This document shows positions 4,773-6,121 of a stretch of DNA of 6,121 bases, in pieces; positions within the stretch are counted from its first letter, which is position 1, and each line of letters starts with the position of its first letter. The stretch lies in contig VBLV01000098.1 of NCBI GenBank assembly GCA_005879045.1, positions 1 through 6,121 of the forward strand, written 5' to 3'. The DNA is from Methanobacteriota archaeon. Its GTDB lineage: Archaea > Thermoplasmatota > Thermoplasmata > RBG-16-68-12. The position numbers and the translations under genes were made by a program. The notes below the pieces were generated by a model, which was not told where the DNA came from, searched no databases, and saw only the letters and a list, made by a program, of their open reading frames with translations.

Positions 4773-5909
4773 GTGTCGGTCGACGCCTGGGGCTTCGATG
4801 TCGAACGTCAGGCGACCGCCCGTCGCTTACGGTCGCTACGCATCCGATTGTCCGCGATCCGTTCGGCCGTCGGGGCGGCCCTCACGCTCGCCCTCGTGTT
4901 CGGCGGGGCGGGCGCGTTGCGGGACTGGGTGTTCTCATTGCACGTGCCCTCGTGGGCGGCCCCGGTCACGTTTCTGGCCGCCTTGTTCGCGCTCGTGACC
5001 GCGGTCGATTTCCCGTTTCGCTATGTCGGCGGATATCGATGGGAGCGGGAGTTTGGGCTGTCCGCTCAACCCTTCGTCGGGTGGTTGAAAGATCTTGTGA
5101 AGTCGTTCGGCCTCGGACTCGGCGCGACGGTCGCCGCGGGTTACGTCCTGCTTTGGCTGCTTTCCATCTTCCCGACGTGGTGGTGGTTTGCCGCCTGGAC
5201 GATAGGCCTGGCCGTCTCGGTCGTCCTCGCGTTCCTCGCGCCGATCGTGCTCGTGCCCCTGTTCTATCGCTTCCGGCCTCTCGGAGATTCGAACCTCCGC
5301 GCCCGTTTCGAATCCCTCGCCGCCCAGGCGAAGGTCCCGATCGTGGGTGTGTTCGAGCTCCGCGCTTCCGAGAAGACACGGCGTTCGAATGCCGCGGTCA
5401 TGGGCCTCGGTCGGACACGGCGCGTTGTGGTCACGGATACGCTCCTCCGTGACTTTCGCCCGGAGGAGGTGGAGACCGTCCTCGCGCACGAGCTCGCCCA
5501 CCAGAAGTTCCTCGATCCGCTCCGCGGCTTCGTGTTGGGTTCGCTGACGTCTCTCGTAATCCTGGCGGTTGCGGCGTGGATCTATGGGATTCTGTATTCG
5601 TCGTTCGGAATCCGGTCGATCGGCGACATGGCCGGGCTCCCGCTCTTGGCGGCGGTGCTCGGCCTCGTCTCTCTCCCGCTCCGGCCGCTCGAGCTGCGGT
5701 GGTCCCGCGCGCGGGAGGCACGGGCGGATCGATTCTCCCTCGAGCTCACACATGACCCGGTGAACTTCGCGACGGCGATGGCGAAGCTCCACGACCAAAA
5801 CCTCGGTGTGGCGGACCCGAAGCCATGGGAGAAGTGGCTGTTTTACAGCCATCCTCCCGGCCGCGAGCGCGTCGAACTCGCTCGGTCCATTCGCGCATCG
5901 TCCGCGTAA
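4773..5909 (+). CDS. Ste24-like M48 zinc membrane metalloprotease
   Basis: Integral membrane zinc endopeptidase of family M48, resembling the Ste24/CAAX prenyl protease 1 branch (M48A) more than HtpX. Of its 378 residues, the N-terminal half holds hydrophobic segments at about 32-50, 62-80, 112-133 and 138-165. The first pair is followed by FPFRYVGGYRWEREFGLS (80-97), which parallels the FG-containing loop of Ste24 enzymes. Next come LVPLFYRFRPLGDSNL (160-175), RRSNAAVMGLGRTRRVVVTDTLL (203-225), and the zinc motif HELAH (His239, Glu240, His243). Two more hydrophobic segments lie at 254-277 and 286-303. The third ligand Glu315 sits in EARAD (315-319). All zinc residues are present, so the enzyme should be active. 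Start is the GTG at 4773, four bases after the cbf5 stop, with imperfect Shine-Dalgarno GGAAGTGA (4761-4768); no in-frame ATG offers a better start. Its substrate is unknown; CAAX processing is not established in archaea, so membrane-protein quality control is as likely. Confidence 0.9.
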   Translation: MSVDAWGFDVERQATARRLRSLRIRLSAIRSAVGAALTLALVFGGAGALRDWVFSLHVPSWAAPVTFLAALFALVTAVDFPFRYVGGYRWEREFGLSAQPFVGWLKDLVKSFGLGLGATVAAGYVLLWLLSIFPTWWWFAAWTIGLAVSVVLAFLAPIVLVPLFYRFRPLGDSNLRARFESLAAQAKVPIVGVFELRASEKTRRSNAAVMGLGRTRRVVVTDTLLRDFRPEEVETVLAHELAHQKFLDPLRGFVLGSLTSLVILAVAAWIYGILYSSFGIRSIGDMAGLPLLAAVLGLVSLPLRPLELRWSRAREARADRFSLELTHDPVNFATAMAKLHDQNLGVADPKPWEKWLFYSHPPGRERVELARSIRASSA

Positions 5910-5914
5910 GAACC

Positions 5915-5929
5915 GAGGAATGTTTATTA
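5915..5929 (+). promoter_or_regulatory. TATA-like promoter upstream of the tRNA region
   Basis: Just after the M48 peptidase stop, TTTATTA (5923-5929) preceded by the purine-rich gaggaat (5915-5921) resembles an archaeal TATA/BRE pair in GC-rich surroundings. With the TATA centre near 5926, transcription should start around 5952. That is seven bases before the tRNA-like fragment and about 67 bases before the mature tRNA-Ser. No closer TATA-like sequence precedes the tRNA-Ser. Confidence 0.55.
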
Positions 5930-5958
5930 CGACGCAGCCGATGGTCGCGCCACTGGGT

Positions 5959-5990
5959 GCGGTAGTCGCCTAGTCCGGCAGGGCGCCAGA
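5959..5990 (+). pseudogene. tRNA 5'-half fragment (probable tRNA relic)
   Basis: This stretch looks like the first half of a tRNA. A seven-base acceptor-like strand (5959-5965) is followed by T8 and C9, then a D-arm with stem gcct/gggc (5968-5971 with 5981-5984) and a loop containing A14, G18-G19 and A21. A five-base anticodon-stem strand follows (5986-5990). No U33, no complementary 3' anticodon strand, no T-arm (TTCRA) and no 3' acceptor strand come after it. Its bases 5965-5986 match 6025-6046 of tRNA-Ser with only two differences, 60 bases apart. A truncated tandem copy is the simplest reading. A tRNA-like leader element, or a 5' half that joins another transcript, cannot be excluded. Confidence 0.5.
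5965..5986 (+). repeat. Direct repeat, copy 1 (tRNA D-arm region)
   Basis: Twenty-two bases shared with copy 2 at 6025-6046 except for two changes (T5974/A6034 and C5979/T6039). They cover the last acceptor base, positions 8-9, the whole D-arm, position 26 and the first anticodon-stem base of a tRNA. Confidence 0.85.
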
Positions 5991-6024
5991 TGTTCCGCAT
6001 TGGGGGACAGCTGAGAATGCCCGG

Positions 6025-6046
6025 GTCGCCTAGACCGGTAGGGCGC
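6025..6046 (+). repeat. Direct repeat, copy 2 (within tRNA-Ser)
   Basis: Matches copy 1 at 5965-5986 in 20 of 22 bases; in this copy it forms part of the intact tRNA-Ser. Confidence 0.85.
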
Positions 6047-6056
6047 GGCGCTGGAG

Positions 6057-6082
6057 TCGGCCCAATAGTCCCGCTGCCAGCG
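6057..6082 (+). other. tRNA intron with bulge-helix-bulge motif
   Basis: Twenty-six bases between tRNA positions 37 and 38. Folding by eye gives a canonical hBHBh' substrate for the archaeal splicing endonuclease. The anticodon stem CGGCG/CGCCG is followed by a central four-base-pair helix CTGG (6051-6054) with CCAG (6077-6080) and an outer helix cggc (6058-6061) with gctg (6073-6076, one G-U pair). Two three-base bulges result: AG^T (6055-6057) and CG^A (6081-6083), cut at the carets. Confidence 0.88.
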
Positions 6083-6121
6083 ACGCCGTGGCCGCAAGGC
6101 CTCGGGAGTTCAAATCTCCCC

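Larger units (their letters stand above)
6019..6121 (+). tRNA. tRNA-Ser (anticodon GGA), intron-containing, 3'-partial
   Basis: Serine tRNA decoding UCC/UCU. Acceptor 5' strand GCCCGGG (6019-6025), T8 C9, and a D-arm with GCCT/GGGC stem (6028-6031 with 6041-6044) and a G18-G19-containing loop. The anticodon stem is CGGCG (6046-6050) with CGCCG (6084-6088). The anticodon loop is C T G G A G plus A after intron removal, giving anticodon GGA at 6053-6055. A long variable arm with GGCC-GCAA-GGCC stem-loop (6090-6101) marks a type II tRNA (Ser or Leu). T-arm gggag/ctccc (6104-6108 and 6116-6120) encloses TTCAAAT. The window ends one base into the 3' acceptor strand; CCCGGGC plus a discriminator is predicted just beyond. 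The 26-base intron (6057-6082) sits at the canonical 37/38 position. The anticodon rules out Leu. Confidence 0.93.

Noticed and set aside
3496..4998. 500-codon + strand frame across cmk, cbf5 and the peptidase start
   Set aside because: Extremely Arg/Ser/Pro-rich alternate frame lying over three recognised genes; a GC-content artefact.
4935..5852. Long minus-strand open frame (305 codons) opposite the M48 peptidase
   Set aside because: Highly Arg/Glu/Gln-rich composition with no motif. It is the mirror of the membrane protease reading frame, whose zinc motifs prove the + strand.
5938..6014. Possible C/D-box or H/ACA guide RNA in the gap before tRNA-Ser
   Set aside because: There is a CTGA, a GATG-like string and an ACA, but the spacing does not fit: the ACA is about 21 bases from the base of the candidate upper stem, no kink-turn is visible and no C'/D' boxes are seen. 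The tRNA-half reading explains the sequence better.

Overview
The window is a gene-dense, GC-rich stretch of archaeal chromosome. All protein genes read on the + strand. The content is specific to Archaea: exosome subunits Rrp41 and Rrp42, ribosomal protein L37Ae (eL43), RNA polymerase subunit P, the KEOPS subunit Pcc1, prefoldin beta, a DUF106 membrane insertase homologue, archaeal-type cytidylate kinase, Cbf5-type pseudouridine synthase and a tRNA-Ser with a bulge-helix-bulge intron. High GC, a TATA/BRE promoter, a probable leaderless GTG start, and no L34e or L14e gene in the DUF106-cmk-cbf5 block suggest a euryarchaeote, perhaps a GC-rich member of Thermoplasmatota. That placement is inference and was not tested by search.

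Region 1 (1-2417) is the downstream half of the classic archaeal exosome/translation superoperon: rrp41 (5' end outside the window), rrp42, rpl37Ae, rpoP (44 codons), pcc1 and pfdB. The genes are spaced by 12 bases or fewer and mostly overlap (TGATG, ATGA, GTGA), so translational coupling is likely. They serve RNA decay (exosome ring), the ribosome, transcription, tRNA t6A modification (KEOPS) and protein folding.

Region 2 (2418-5909) begins with a clear BRE/TATA promoter about 26 bases before the GTG of the DUF106 gene. It continues through cmk, the cbf5/truB gene and a Ste24-like M48 membrane metalloprotease, again nearly without gaps. DUF106, cmk and cbf5 belong to a second conserved archaeal cluster that often follows secY and adk. 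Here that cluster abuts the exosome superoperon.

Region 3 (5910-6121) is RNA territory. A second TATA-like promoter is followed by an orphan tRNA 5' half (acceptor-like strand, D-arm and degenerate anticodon-stem strand), then by tRNA-Ser(GGA). The tRNA-Ser carries a 26-base intron at position 37/38 and runs off the window end within its 3' acceptor strand.

I saw no CRISPR array, insertion sequence, defence system, phage gene or clearly novel multi-gene system; the protein-coding part is conserved housekeeping DNA. The parts most worth a second look are the tRNA half-gene repeat before the intron-bearing tRNA-Ser, the AT-rich dyad with rare codons near the end of rrp42, the junction of two superoperons, and the Ste24-like protease behind cbf5.
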